From contig WBVU01000022.1 of NCBI GenBank assembly GCA_009192285.1, positions 310,001 to 374,000 of the forward strand: a stretch of 64,000 bases of DNA. Reading direction: 5' to 3'. The notes under the pieces are model-generated. The model did no database searches. It was not told the DNA's origin and saw nothing but the letters and a program-made list of their open reading frames with translations. The stretch is from Morchella semilibera. Taxonomy: Eukaryota; Ascomycota; Pezizomycetes; Pezizales; Morchellaceae. Both the position numbers and the translations under genes were made by a program. The stretch's first letter is position 1; each line of letters starts with the position of its first letter. This document shows positions 1 through 11,302 of the stretch, in pieces.

Positions 1-521
1 CCCCACGATCACCGGCATAGATGCAGGGGATCTGGGATGAGGTGTGCCCAGAGACGGAGCGGCGGGGTTGTGAGCACAAATAACTTGAGAAAGGGAATTA
101 TCTAAGAGCGGGGTCACGATCTCTTATCGTTCCACTATCACGGTGAGAGATGACCGCATATCAGGAACATTTAGATAGAGTACATGTACCTAGTCTCGGG
201 GTCCTGCTGCCTGCAAACATCCCGCGTCTACCTACTGGTCCGCCCTTATTTATTGTGTTTTTCTCTCGGGGTCCAGTTTTTTTTCTCCTTCTCCCCACCT
301 TCCCCCTCTCTGCGCCAGTACCACCGTTGCTTGTGAGTTTGATTTTATCTGAAATTTTTCTGATTCGACCTTGCCTTTATTACCTTTATTAGCCGTACTG
401 ATTCTACAAAGTTGTTGATTCGCTGTTGCTGAGGGTTGCCCCGCCGCTGCTATAGTTGCTACTGTCTTTAAAAACCCCAAAGCAGTTCGAACATTTCATT
501 CACCTGCCGTGTTCCGTAACG
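1..521. other. 5' flank of PFK
   Basis: No gene is supported here. A pyrimidine-rich stretch at about 265-330 and 360-400 is typical of a fungal promoter or transcription start region. The first ATGs usable by the PFK gene are at 522 and 534. The short open frames in this stretch have no coding-like features. Confidence 0.5.
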
Positions 522-3500
522 ATGCAAAAGGCCATGACGACAACTCCAGAACAAAAGACACTTCTCAGGTACCCCTCCGCGGTCCTTCGATCAATTCGAA
601 ACTTACCCTACTCTCTCATTCCCAATATATCTTCTCCTACTTCCTCCAAGTCGAAAGAGTCCCCAAAAAGAGTGAGTATGCAACGTGCTAACTATCATTC
701 TTCTCTGACCAGTGGCGTTTCCTTCATTTCGTTGGTTGCGCCCACCGAGGACCTCTTCTATAGCACTGTTGAGTTTTACACCGACTTGGGCTTCAAAGAG
801 ACCTTTGTGTACGATCGCACACACCCAGCTGCCAAGCGGGAGGTAGACCACTGTTTATCCTCAGAGAAGGAAACATGGCTCTACTCCCAGAGCGAAAGCA
901 GCAACGAATCAACTGATGTGTCCATCAAGATCCGCTACGTTTCTGACGCCGTTCATCATGCTCACGGCATTACACGCCAAGATCCTCAAAAGCCTCCAGA
1001 GAGAACGGCAAATAGCAAGGAATCTTACGACTGGAGGGGCTCTTCTCAGAGCTTTGTTCTTTACACAACATTCCTGCCAAAAATTGCGGAACTGCTAAAG
1101 AGCAAGAACATCCTTTGCCAGTTCCAGCCAAGTGAGCGGGAAGCCTGCGAGATCTATACCCATGATCCTATTGGTACATTGGTTGGGTTTACTGCGAAGG
1201 CAAATCCGTTCACACGGATTAGACCCACCGATGGGTACCTGAACTTGTCAAAAGCAGAGCAGATGATGGATATCTCTCGTCCTGTGACTTCTGGAGGAAA
1301 GAGGAAGAGGATTGGTGTCATGACCTCCGGGGGTGACGCTCCGGGTATGAACGCGGCTGTCAGAGCAGTGGTCAGAATGTCCATTGCCAAAGGTTGCGAG
1401 GCATACGCCATCTACGAGGGATACGAGGGTCTTGTAAAGGGTGGTTCTCTGATCAAGAGAATGCGATGGGAAGATGTCCGTGGTTGGTTGTCCGAGGGTG
1501 GTACTCTCATTGGTACTGCCCGTTGCAAGGAGTTCCGCGAGCGTGCAGGAAGATTAGCGGGTGCGAAGAACTTGGTCTTGAACGGGATTGATGCGCTCAT
1601 TATTTGTGGTGGTGACGGCTCCTTAACTGGTGCTGACATCTTCAGGAGCGAGTGGCCAGACCTTTTGGCGGAGCTTGTGAAGAATAAAGAGCTTACACAG
1701 GAGCAGATCAACCCATTCAAGCACCTGAACATTGTAGGGTTGGTGGGAAGTATCGATAATGACATGTCATCTACCGATGCCACGATTGGAGCGTACTCCT
1801 CGCTCACCAGAATTTGCCAGTCAGTAGATTTCATTGATGCGACTGCGTACAGTCATTCTAGAGCTTTCGTTGTTGAAGTTATGGGAAGACATTGTGGTTG
1901 GCTGGCATTGATGGCTGGTGTCAGTACCGGAGCAGACTTTGTGTTTTTGCCTGAGAAACCACCAGTTGACGGATGGGAGGACGAAATGTGTAATATCATT
2001 TCAAAGGTAGGTTTTACAGACTTCATGAAATTTCAGAATGCAAGCTAAATTGTTACAGCACCGAAAACTTGGGAAGCGTAAGACAATTGTTATTGTCGCC
2101 GAAGGCGCTATAGACAGAGAGCTCAGACCTGTCAGTGCCTCATACGTCAAGGACATTCTTGTCGACAAGCTTGGGCTCGACACCCGTATCACTACCCTCG
2201 GTCACGTTCAGCGTGGAGGGACTGCTTGCGCATATGACCGTATGCTAGCCACACTACAGGGTGTTGAGGCTGTTGAAGCTGTCTTGGAATCTACACCAGA
2301 GACTCCCAGTCCTATGATTGCGATAAACGAGAACAAAATCACTAGAAAGCCTTTGATGGACGCTGTCAAGTTGGTAAGTTTACCCCGACATTAGTAGAGG
2401 AGCCGTTTGGATAGCTAACGAAATACTACAGACTCAATCTGTAGCAGCCTGCATCAAGAACAAGGATTTCGAAGGCGCTATGGAGTTACGAGATGCAGAA
2501 TTTGAGGAATACCACAGAGCCTACATGGCCACTACTAAGCCGGAGGACCTCCAGGTCAAGGCACCTGAAGATAAGGTAGAACCCCACACTTTCCCGATAA
2601 AAGGCCAGTATCTTACAGGTTCTAGCGCATGAAAATCGCTATCATCCACGTCGGTGCTCCTGCTGGTGGTATGAACGCTGCTACCCGCGCCGCAGCCCTG
2701 TACTGTCTTTCTCGCGGCCATCGCCCTTTCGCCATCCATAACGGTTTCCCCGGTCTTGTACGTCACGACTCTGTTCGTGAGCTTACTTGGCTCATGGTTG
2801 AGGCTTGGGCAATTCGTGGTGGTTCTGAGATCGGAACCAACCGCTCTCTCCCAAGTGAGGATATGGGAATGGTTGCTTGGTACTTTCAAAAGTACAAATT
2901 TGATGGATTGTTGATCATTGGTGGTTTTGAGGCATATCACGCGCTCACGGAGCTCCACCAAGCGAGGATAGGCTACCCAGCATTCAGGATCCCAATGACC
3001 TGCTTGCCAGCTACTATCAGTAACAACGTTCCAGGGACGGAGTTCAGTATCGGAAGTGATACCTGTCTGAACTCTTTGATCGATTACTGTGATGCTATCA
3101 AACAGAGTGCCAGTGCTTCCAGGAGAAGGGTTTTTGTGTAGGTTCCGCGTTATCTGATAACTAGGCGGATAAGAAAGGGCTAACGATATTTCAGTGTCGA
3201 GTGTCAAGGAGGAAGATCTGGATATGTGGCTACAATGGCTGGTCTTTCAGTCGGTGCGTTGGCTGTTTATACGCCTGAGGAGGGCATCAACATCAGTATG
3301 CTTCAGAACGATATTGGCCACCTACGTGAAAGTTTCGCCAACGACAGGGGCATGAACCGTGCTGGAAAGTTGATCTTGAGGTTTGCCTATCCCTCATGAA
3401 CTTTGCATAGTAAAAACAGTCCTGACAGACAGATAGGAACGAGAAAGCCTCGAAGACTTACACAACAGAAATAATTGCTGATATGATTCGTGAAGAAGCT

Positions 3501-3839
3501 AACGGGCGTTTCGAATCCCGTACCGCCATTCCTGGACACGTCCAACAGGGTGGAACCCCTTCCCCCATGGACCGTGTGCGTGCTGTTCGTTTGGCAGTCC
3601 GTTGCATCCAGTTCATGGAAGAGAACCACGACAAAACTTCCCAGCAGATCCTGGAGGACGCAAGCACCTCTGCTGTTATTGGTATTAGAGGTGCAAGCGT
3701 AGTATTTACACCTGTACATGACTTGAAGGAGGGAGAAACAGACTGGAGCTCGAGAAGACCACGAAAGGCATTCTGGTTGGACCTGAGAAGCATCGTCGAT
3801 ACTCTGTCTGGAAGAATGGGAGAACCCCTGAGCACTTAG
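522..3839 (+). CDS. ATP-dependent 6-phosphofructokinase
   Basis: This is the cytosolic glycolytic enzyme that phosphorylates fructose 6-phosphate to fructose 1,6-bisphosphate. It has the fungal duplicated form. The first half carries GGDGSLTGA and GSIDNDM around 1609-1764. The second half starts at about 2626 with [17 protein letters not shown] and carries [12 protein letters not shown] glyoxalase-like region ([14 protein letters not shown] onward, 713-1200) precedes the first half, as in yeast-type subunits. Supported exons are 713-2006, 2059-2373, 2432-2575, 2626-3137, 3195-3380 and 3437-3839; their introns are 50-58 nt. The first exon is less certain. Starting at ATG 522, either one intron 569-712, or two introns 569-650 and 672-712 (the second only 41 nt), keep the frame, giving 966 or 973 residues. 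ATG 534 is also possible. The stop is TAG at 3837. UFD1 follows on the same strand. Confidence 0.96.
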
Positions 3840-4505
3840 TCGAAGAATGAATCGACACTCGTTAATAGTCTCTATGTTTTACACTTTTACACCTTTGCTT
3901 TTTTTTTTTTATTCATTTTGTATGTATATTGGGATGGAAATGTAGAGAGGACTGTGAAAGGACGTGAAGCGTGACGGAATGGAAGCACATGTAGGGAACT
4001 GGTTTTCTTATCTACAGAGGTGATTGGGTTACTCTGGTCAATGAGATTATGATTGCGTTCATTGATATTGTTAAATATACCATACAATTTAGGAGTTATC
4101 TGTCTTTCCGAGGTGCTGCCCGCCGCATTATCTCTAAGAATTATAAAGTATAGGACTAGATATCGGTACCTGAACGGCACACATGTGTTACAATCATATG
4201 CAAAACCCCAAACTTCCTAGAGCGTGTTACAGCATAGAATGGTTGATTTGGCGGCTAGATAGCTTTATAAGCTCTTCTTATCGCGGGTTCATGCACGTGA
4301 TCGCGGCTGACGTCAACGTTGCTAGGAACGCGGGCAACTTTCTTTCTCTGAATCCTTGGAGCTCTTCCACAGCCTTCCTTCCGTAGGACAGTCCATCACC
4401 AACATATCCACCCTTCATCATCCCCATTCAGCCTTTACACAACAAGGTCATCACCATCCCCTCTCTCTAGGTAATCACAACATTCTTCATCCACCTAGAT
4501 AAACT
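3840..4505. other. PFK-UFD1 intergenic region
   Basis: This holds the PFK 3' end, with a T-rich tract at 3898-3910, and the UFD1 promoter. No gene is supported. The segment 4380-4500 is pyrimidine-rich just ahead of the UFD1 start. Confidence 0.5.
4294..4315. promoter_or_regulatory. CACGTG box and CRE-like palindrome upstream of UFD1
   Basis: CACGTG (4294-4299) and TGACGTCA (4308-4315) lie 15 bp apart, start to start, about 190-210 bp before the UFD1 start codon. CACGTG is the core bound by bHLH factors such as Cbf1, and TGACGTCA by bZIP CREB/ATF factors. Their pairing in this short promoter suggests real sites, but binding is inference. Confidence 0.4.
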
Positions 4506-5751
4506 ATGGTACGTCCCTCCCTGCCCCTCCCTCATCCATGAGCTCACCTGTGAGAGCTCCTGATGGATAAATATCTAACGCATCCAACAGTTCGGTGGTA
4601 CCTATTACGAAGAAACTCGTGGCAACTCCCGCCCGACCCGTCGCTTCGATGAGTACCTCCGCTGCTACCCTGTGGTCATGATGGCGGGGAATGAGCGAGA
4701 GAACGTAAACTACGGTGGAAAGGTCATCATGCCACCGTCGGCATTGGAGAAACTTACAAGGCTGCACATCGCGTACCCCATGCTATTTGAGCTTAAAAAC
4801 GGGGCAAAGGGCACCGGAACTCATGCGGGTGTGTTGGAGTTTATCGCCGAGGAGGGGCGGATCTATTTGCCGCACTGGGTGAGACTTTGCATGTCTTTGG
4901 TTGAGAGCTTGGCTAATGATGAAGGACAGATGATGAACACGCTGCTTTTAGAACCTGGTGATCTTCTGCAGATCAAATCGACAAATTTACCCTCTGGAAC
5001 TTTTATCAAACTTCAGCCTCAATCCGTCTCTTTTCTTGAGTACATCACCGACCCTAAGGCCGTTCTTGAGAACACCCTCCAAAATTTCTCGGCGCTCACA
5101 AAAGGAGATACTTTCTCTTTCCTCTACAATGAACAAGTTTTCGAGATAAACGTTCTCGAGGTCAAGCCCGAAACCGATCAAGGCGCTATTTCATGTGTGG
5201 AGACGGATCTTGAAGTCGATTTTGCCCCACCACTCGACTATGTCGAGCCCGCACGTATGCCGCGGTCCACCGGTAGCTCCAGGCCTGGTTCTGTAGTCGG
5301 AGGAGGAAGGGTCACCCCTCTGGGGGCACAGGAGGGAACCATGGCGAGATCTCTTAACTATGCTGCCATCGCCCCTGGCTCAACACAGGCCGCCCCTACA
5401 AAGACGACATACTTCTCTGGTGGTGGGCAGAAGCTGAAGGGATCAAAAACATCAACGCCTAGGGATAAGCCTTCCACGCCGGTTGCGGGCGTTTCAACGA
5501 ATAAACCTCCCCCAGCTATGCCGACAGGGACCGTCAGAAAGGGGTCTGGGCCACAGCCCCTAAGAGTACCACCAGGCACGTTGTTTTTCGGATATGAGAT
5601 CAAGCCAGTCAAAAAAAAGGACGAAGATAAAGAAAAGAGCGGAAAAGAAACGCTATTCAGTGGTTCAGGACAGACATTGAGAGCGGCTGCCAGTGCCAAG
5701 AAAGGCAAAGGGAAGGGAAAGGGGGGCCCTGATGTCATTGAAATTGATTGA
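4506..5751 (+). CDS. UFD1: Ubiquitin fusion degradation protein Ufd1
   Basis: This is the adaptor that, with Npl4, recruits the Cdc48/p97 ATPase to ubiquitylated substrates in ER-associated degradation. After splicing the N-terminal half reads as the Ufd1 fold: YPVVMMAGNERENVNYGGK, IIMPPSALEKL-like, YPMLFELKNGAKGT, LEFIAEEGRIYLPHW, DPKAVLENTLQNFSALTKGD. The C-terminal 170 residues are low-complexity with GTLFFGYEIKPVKKKD and a second FSGSGQTLRA motif, where Npl4/Cdc48 contacts are expected. Exons are 4506-4508 (the ATG alone), 4591-4878 and 4930-5751, giving 370 residues. The second intron, 4879-4929, is 51 nt, has no stop and is easily read as coding. Removing it joins YLPHW to MMNTLLLEPGD, matching the animal YLPHWMMQNLLLEEG. 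The gene converges with the F-box gene at 7.8 kb. Confidence 0.95.
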
Positions 5752-7842
5752 AGATGGCAATAACCGGGTCTGATTTTGGCAACCGATCCCATCCTCCCCT
5801 TGGGGTTTCCCTTCTTTTGATACCCACACCTTTGGCGTTGTATCGAAATCGTCCCTTCTATAGTTGCTACCGGTGAATGGAGTAGGGAGGACTTGGCATT
5901 CCTTTTCGTTTTTTCCCTCTCCTTTGCTTCCTTCCCTCCTTCTTTTCTCGTATAAATGCATTGTGGACTGGGTGCCCGCGGGCCGGGGAGGATGGTTATT
6001 GACGCTGTGGTAGTTAGGAATGGACCGGTATTTTGCATGGAGATATGTTCCGAATGGGATCTATGCAATATCTTTATCTTGATTTCTTGTAACTGTCGAG
6101 GCAATTTATCCATTACCAGAGCCTCCCGTGAACATAGTGGGGGTTATCCTACTGTCATTGACTGCAGGTATACCCAGACGAAGTAAACCCAACCATACAC
6201 TACATGTATGCGTCGTTCAAGATACCCCCCAATCCCCCCCCCATCCCATACACTGTTAAGGGCTGGCGATCTAAGGCGCTGCAACAACTTATCCAACGGG
6301 TCACTTAGGTGGAGAGGACAAGTTCCTTTAGATTGGTAGATTAGGTGACTTTGTATTCCAAGCCCAGTGTTGCCAACACTCAATATCTCGCCATGACCTT
6401 CGGGTTGCAATATGCATGTATTGTATGAAATAAAAATAAAAATAAAAACACCCCACGGATAAAGCCACCCCCCACCAAGTCGACCCCGGGCCCTTGGTAT
6501 TTGCATGTATGTACCCAGCCCAGCCCCAGTGGTATCGCCGGAAATTAAAAGTGATGCAACGCCAATCAATCAGTTGCAGAAACCCCAACCCTCGCGTGAG
6601 TGAATTCCCTCAGCTGTCGAGTGGCTGCCACACCAGGAGGTTTCTCGCAGGCGTGTGTATGGTCTGGTCTGGAGGGGTAGGGCGCGCCGGGGGGGTTAGT
6701 TAGTCTGCAAAAAAAAAAAAAAAAAGAGAGAGGATAATTTGAAGGCGTAACATGTAGTAGGGTATGCACTTGTATGTATGTATGTACATATGTATGAGAA
6801 AGGAAGGAAGGAAACGAGGAGCAATACATACAGTCCCGGAAACGAGGTAAAAGCCCTACAATATCGAGTCAATGATACCGGTACGGTTTGAACCAGCATC
6901 TCAAGTACTACCCATTTCCGGCCGGTACTGTACTTACGCAGCTATGTACAACCCCCAGCCTCGACGGCGCACGTAGTGGGAACCATACAATACAGCCAAA
7001 CGAGCGAGTGACGACCCATGACCTGGCCATATATGGAGGGCGGCCCGACATAACCCCGCCTGCCGCAATTAGCTCTAGATGTCGCTATGGATACTCTACT
7101 CTACACCCCCCCCCCCACACACACACATGCCAGCCACCTTGCTTGCTTCTCTGGCCTACGCGGGGGGGGGGTATTCGAGCTCGAGATGGTATGGTATAGA
7201 ACAGCACAGCACAGCACGGTGGAGATGGAGATCAAGATAAAGGAAGTAATGTAATGCACACTGTCCTTAGAACACACCGTATATGATACGACACGACACG
7301 ACGACACGACACGAGTGACGGGCCATGACCACACCACCACCACCACCACCACCACCGCCGTGTCTTCCTCTTAGGCGTGTGCGTATGGCACCACCCACCT
7401 ACCTACCTACCTAGATAGATAGATAGATACATGTAGCCGACATCAAGTACGTAGCAGCAGCAGCAGCAGTATTGCTACGCCGTAGTGAGGTCTGTCTGCT
7501 GGTAGCTACGTACACACCCACCCTCTCTCTTCCTTTCCAGAGGGCGCAGTGGGTCTTGAGTACATTACTCACGGTATAATAACGCCAAGCCTACATGTAG
7601 CCACGCATCGAGTGACAGTTTATGATCGCGACCTCAGCGGTATCAGCAATTTCTCAATTCAGTTCAAATTAACGCCGAGTACCCACTACGTAAAGAGACT
7701 CACTACTAGTTTAATTACAATACATGTTACAGTACATTCTCCCGTGATTAGAGAGGACTAATCGTCATCTACATACTCCTCGTCCACAGGACTGACAGTA
7801 TCCCTCACGACAACCACAGCCTTTCTGCCTCTTCCTCTTCCT
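5752..7842. other. Intergenic low-complexity region
   Basis: About 2.1 kb without a supportable gene lie between two convergent genes. It contains poly-C (6227-6242, 7106-7117), poly-A (6710-6725), AAATA-type runs near 6430, GTAT runs near 6770, short GACAC and CAC microsatellites, and GATA repeats near 7410. The open frames present have repetitive composition and no recognisable product. Confidence 0.6.
7330..7357. repeat. (CAC)n microsatellite
   Basis: About nine near-perfect CAC units follow a GACAC-rich stretch. It is part of the simple-sequence belt between UFD1 and the F-box gene. Confidence 0.8.
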
Positions 7843-9258
7843 CTAACTCCCCCCTACCTCTCCCCGCCGTTGTCCCGCCCCTCCCCCTTCCCCTCCCCCT
7901 TCCCCTCCCCTCCCCCTCGTCGTCCCCTCCTCCTCCTTCCCCTGTGCTATAAAATCCTCCTCGCCCCATAGCTGCTCTGCCGGCCTGGCATTATCGAACC
8001 TGACCTCCGCGCGAGCCTCCCCGACGACAGCCCTCTTGACGCGCCCGACCCAGTGCTTGCGGAACTGCGACCTCTCGCGCCAGTCGATATCCGTGAGCAT
8101 GCTCCAGACCTTTACGCTGCGGAGCGCGCGCATGCCCGGCGCCGCCTCCACCACTGAGCTCATGAAGCGCGCACACTCGCCCGACGACCACTTGCGCAGC
8201 GACGTGGCCGACAGCGTCTCCAGGCTCTCCGGCCACGCGGGGACGCACCCGGCCGGGAGGAGCGACTCGTATTCGGGCTCGGCGTTGTCGGAGGAGGCGC
8301 CCAGCAGGTGTCCATCGAATTCGAGGTGCGCAAGGTGCCCGGGGAGGCTGGCCGTGAATGCCAGTGAGCATGAGCGGCATTTCAGCACCTGGAGGGTGTG
8401 CAGCGCGGCGCACGCGGGGGAGGATAGGAAGGCGCCGAGGTCGGCGGCGGTGAGCAGCGGGCAGTTTGTGAAGCTCAGGTCGCGGAGGTGGATGCTACTG
8501 GGTCGTATCTGGGCAAGGAAGTCCGGCTTGACGACCCCGCAGCTGGTGAAGCCGAGGGAATCGATCTTTGGCATGAGCGCCAGCATGGCTGCCATTTGCT
8601 CCCCGTCCTCGTCCTCGTCAAAGTGCAGGAGCTCGAGGGAGCGCAGGCCGGCGAAGCAGCGGCCCGTGATGGCGTAAATGTCGCTATACTCGAGCGTCTT
8701 TCCGATGAAACGACGGTTCCAGCGCCAGGCCTGGAGGCGGGAGCCAGTGGAGGCCTCGAGGGCGTCCCAGAGGCCATCCGGGTAGCGCCAGCGCGTGGGG
8801 TGGCCGCCGGTGCGGACAAAGCGGAGCTCGCGCAGCCCCGTGCACAGGCAGAGGAACTCGACGAGGTCCCAGGGGTTTCCGGAGAGCTTTGCAGTGAGCA
8901 GGGGCTCGACCTCGATCTCGAGACAGCGGACCTTGACGCCGAGGTGTGGACGGGCGCGGAGCGTGGCGAGGAGCTTGTGTGCGCGGGCGGGAGGGGAGGT
9001 GCGCGGTGCAGAGTAGAGAACGGCGATGGCAGGGTCGTGGAGAGCGCGGCAGAGGGTGGCGCAGGTGAGAAGGAAGGCGGGAGAGGAGGGAAGGTAGGAG
9101 AAGATATTTGCGAGGACGTGGTACGGGAGGGTGGAGAGACTGTGGAGATTTTGATTGTGGTGAGTCTTTGTCACGGTCCTCAGGCGGCGTTTTGGGTCTG
9201 GGGGGACATTTTCGATATCACTGACGACCCGGTCCGAGTCTCTTTTCTTTGGGGGCAT
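7843..9258 (-). CDS. F-box protein with leucine-rich C-terminal half
   Basis: This is a single open frame of 471 codons starting MPPKKRDSDR. An F-box is visible at residues 40-85: LHSLSTLPYHVLANIFSYLP, then LLTCATLCRALHD. The rest carries irregular leucine-rich stretches (LRELRFV, LRSLELLHF, IHLRDLSFTNCPLL, LHTLQVLKC) spaced like LRR units. The last 35 residues are a low-complexity Glu/Gly/Arg tail encoded by a C/T-rich tract. F-box proteins are substrate adaptors of SCF ubiquitin ligases; the substrate here is unknown. Codon use is markedly GC-rich, like RAD57 next door and unlike the PFK or Myb-like genes. Several long frames on the opposite strand are shadows of this GC-rich sequence. The tail could be partly wrong if an intron lies near the 3' end. 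Confidence 0.82.
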   Translation of the reverse strand: MPPKKRDSDRVVSDIENVPPDPKRRLRTVTKTHHNQNLHSLSTLPYHVLANIFSYLPSSPAFLLTCATLCRALHDPAIAVLYSAPRTSPPARAHKLLATLRARPHLGVKVRCLEIEVEPLLTAKLSGNPWDLVEFLCLCTGLRELRFVRTGGHPTRWRYPDGLWDALEASTGSRLQAWRWNRRFIGKTLEYSDIYAITGRCFAGLRSLELLHFDEDEDGEQMAAMLALMPKIDSLGFTSCGVVKPDFLAQIRPSSIHLRDLSFTNCPLLTAADLGAFLSSPACAALHTLQVLKCRSCSLAFTASLPGHLAHLEFDGHLLGASSDNAEPEYESLLPAGCVPAWPESLETLSATSLRKWSSGECARFMSSVVEAAPGMRALRSVKVWSMLTDIDWRERSQFRKHWVGRVKRAVVGEARAEVRFDNARPAEQLWGEEDFIAQGKEEEGTTRGRGGEGGGEGGGAGQRRGEVGGS

Positions 9259-10213
9259 TGTGGCACAGTCACTCGCTATAAGAATGTATTCTTAGCGAAT
9301 TATCGTTATACGAAGTGAGAGGATGCTAACGAAATGGGCAATTATCTCCTATATCGGATATCCTTATATCGAGAGTCTACTAACTGCAGCTGAGGGCGTG
9401 TACTGGAGTGGATCGATAGTTAGTGATAGATAGATAGATGGGGAGAGAAGAGATGACGGAGGAGAGGAGAGGAGAGGAGAGGGGGGAAGAGAGAGGGGGA
9501 AGAGAATAGATGACAGAAGTGAGAAGAGAGTGAGGATCCTCAAGCTCTGTCTGTACCTACATACATAATTATCAATTACTCATGCACCGAACAGGGAATG
9601 CAGCCAGCCAGCCCTAACCCTGAGAGAGTGTGTGAGTGCGTGAGTGTGCGGGAGTGTGAGGAATGCGAGAGAGGAATGGGAGGAAAGAGAGGGATGAGGG
9701 ACGAGAGAGGAGAAGAGAGGAGAGAAGAGAGAAGAAGAGAAGAGAGAAGAAAGAAGAGAGAAGAAAGAAGAGAGAAGAGAGAAAAACAGAGAGACAGAGC
9801 TCGGTATCGAATCTACACCGACAGACAGCAAAGAAAGACACGCATCCGACATACGTCATTGGACAACAACGCAGTTTGATGACTGACAATTGGCCTTCTT
9901 CTTCTTCTTCTTCTTCTTCTTCTTCCCCTTCTTCTTCTTCTTCTCCTCCTTCTTCTAACACCAATCATATCATTGGAGCTGTGTCTTGACGCTCGAGCCA
10001 GTTTCTATTATTATCACTACTACTACAGCTACATAACAACTATATCTACTCACTACATCACTGCTACATGTGATATCACTCGAGGCTTGGCTCACATCTG
10101 CTTTGGGGTTAACAATCAGTAACTGACTCTCTCTCTCTCTAGATCATGGGATAGTCATCTACATACATGTACTCATATGAATGTTTGCTCATCAGCACAA
10201 CAAACACCACACA
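9259..10213. other. F-box-RAD57 divergent intergenic region, purine/pyrimidine-rich
   Basis: This is the shared 5' region of two divergent genes. It contains GGAGA repeats near 9459-9483, about 150 bp of nearly pure purine (9650-9800) and a CTT array (9895-9956). Open frames in it are Arg/Glu or Ser/Leu repeats with no product to recognise. Confidence 0.6.
9895..9956. repeat. (CTT)n polypyrimidine microsatellite
   Basis: A 62-bp run of CTT units broken by a few CCC/CCT interruptions lies about 260 bp before the RAD57 start. With the purine-rich run at 9650-9800 it forms a strong strand-asymmetric tract. Confidence 0.85.
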
Positions 10214-11302
10214 ATGAGCGACCTCTACACCCTCCTCCCCACATACACCCCAACACCAACATCCACCGACCTCCTCTCCGCGCTCGAGTCCGCCCACATC
10301 ACCACCACTGATCTCCTCTCCCAAGACGCCCTCACCCTCTCCCGCCGTCTAGGCCCTACCACGCGCTCCAGCGTCCTCGACATCACGCGCCTCACAAATG
10401 ACATCGCCGCCGCCCTCCACGCTGGCACCACCACTACCGCACAACCGCACTTCCTCACCACCGGCGACGCGACACTCGACTCCCTCCTTGGCGGCGGCAT
10501 CCGCACCAACAGCATCACCGAATTCGTCGGCGAGAGGTCCCCCCCCCCCCTTCTCAACCTCCAACACAAACACTAACACCCTACAAACAGCGGCGCCGGC
10601 AAATCCCAATTCCTTCTCCCCCTCCTCCTAACCTCCCAGCTCCCCGAGCGCCTTGGCGGCCTCTCAAGACCCTCAATCTACATCAGCACCGAATCCCCGC
10701 TCAGCACCTCACGCCTGCAGCAGCTGCTGTCTGCACGTCCACTACTCGCCACCCACGCCTCCCTAGACAACGTGCACACCGTCGCCTGCGCGGACCTCGA
10801 GGTGCAGCACCACATCCTCACGTACCAGCTCCCCGTTCTCGCCGCACGGGCCAACGCCGGCCTTGTCGTCGTCGACAGCGTCGCCGCCAACTTCCGGTGC
10901 GGGGCCGCGAGGCGGGCCAGCGACGTGGTCGCCATGGCGGGCGTGTTGAGGGCGCTGGCACGCACGGGGGTTGCTGTCGTCGTGGCGAACCAGGTCGCGG
11001 ACCGGTTCGACGTGGACGCGGGGGACACGGGGGAGGCGCTGCAGCTCGATGTGCAGGCGAGGTGGTTCAACGGGTGGGCGCGCGAGGAGCAGGAGGGCGC
11101 GGGGGAGGGCGCAAAGGTCCCGTGCTTGGGGCTCGTGTGGGCGAATGCGCTGGCTGTGCGCGTCGTGGTCAAGAGGGTGTCTGTGGGCGGAGCGTGGCGG
11201 AGGAGCGTGGCGGTTGTGTTTTCGCCGTGGGCTCGGGGCGGCGAGGAGGTGGAGTTTGAGGTTTGGGAGGGGGGGGTTAGGGCGCTCCCGTTGGAGAGTT
11301 AG
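10214..11302 (+). CDS. RAD57: Rad51 paralogue Rad57/XRCC3-like recombination protein
   Basis: This is a RecA/Rad51-family ATPase of the Rad55-Rad57 type, which assists Rad51 filament assembly in homologous recombination. Exons are 10214-10536 and 10591-11302 (54-nt intron, branch CACTAAC), giving 344 residues. The intron splits Walker A; splicing yields GESGAGKSQF at about residue 108. Walker B is GLVVVDSVAANFR, the same context as XRCC3 VIDSVAAPFR. TTGDATLDSLLGGGI before Walker A and YISTESPLSTSRLQQLL after it also fit XRCC3/Rad57, as does CLGLVWANALAVRVVVKR near the end. An N-terminal helix-rich region of about 60 residues fits the family. ATG 10214 (context ACACAATGAGC) is preferred to in-frame ATG 10181. 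Exon 2 is very GC-rich. Confidence 0.88.

Noticed and set aside
2521-3207. 228-codon minus-strand open frame
   Set aside because: It lies antisense to conserved PFK exons and crosses their introns, so it is a shadow frame.
5358-6113. 251-codon minus-strand open frame
   Set aside because: It lies antisense to the low-complexity tail of UFD1 and its 3' flank, with no coding-like features of its own.
6880-6905. GGTTCAAACC on the minus strand, another tRNA B-box candidate
   Set aside because: The upstream sequence has no A-box or acceptor-stem complement.
8488-9318. 276-codon plus-strand open frame
   Set aside because: It lies opposite the F-box gene in GC-rich DNA, where antisense stops are rare. 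Its product is repetitive Glu/Gly/Ala with no recognisable domain.
9580-9989. Several Arg/Glu- or Ser/Leu-rich open frames
   Set aside because: They are translations of purine/pyrimidine microsatellite DNA.
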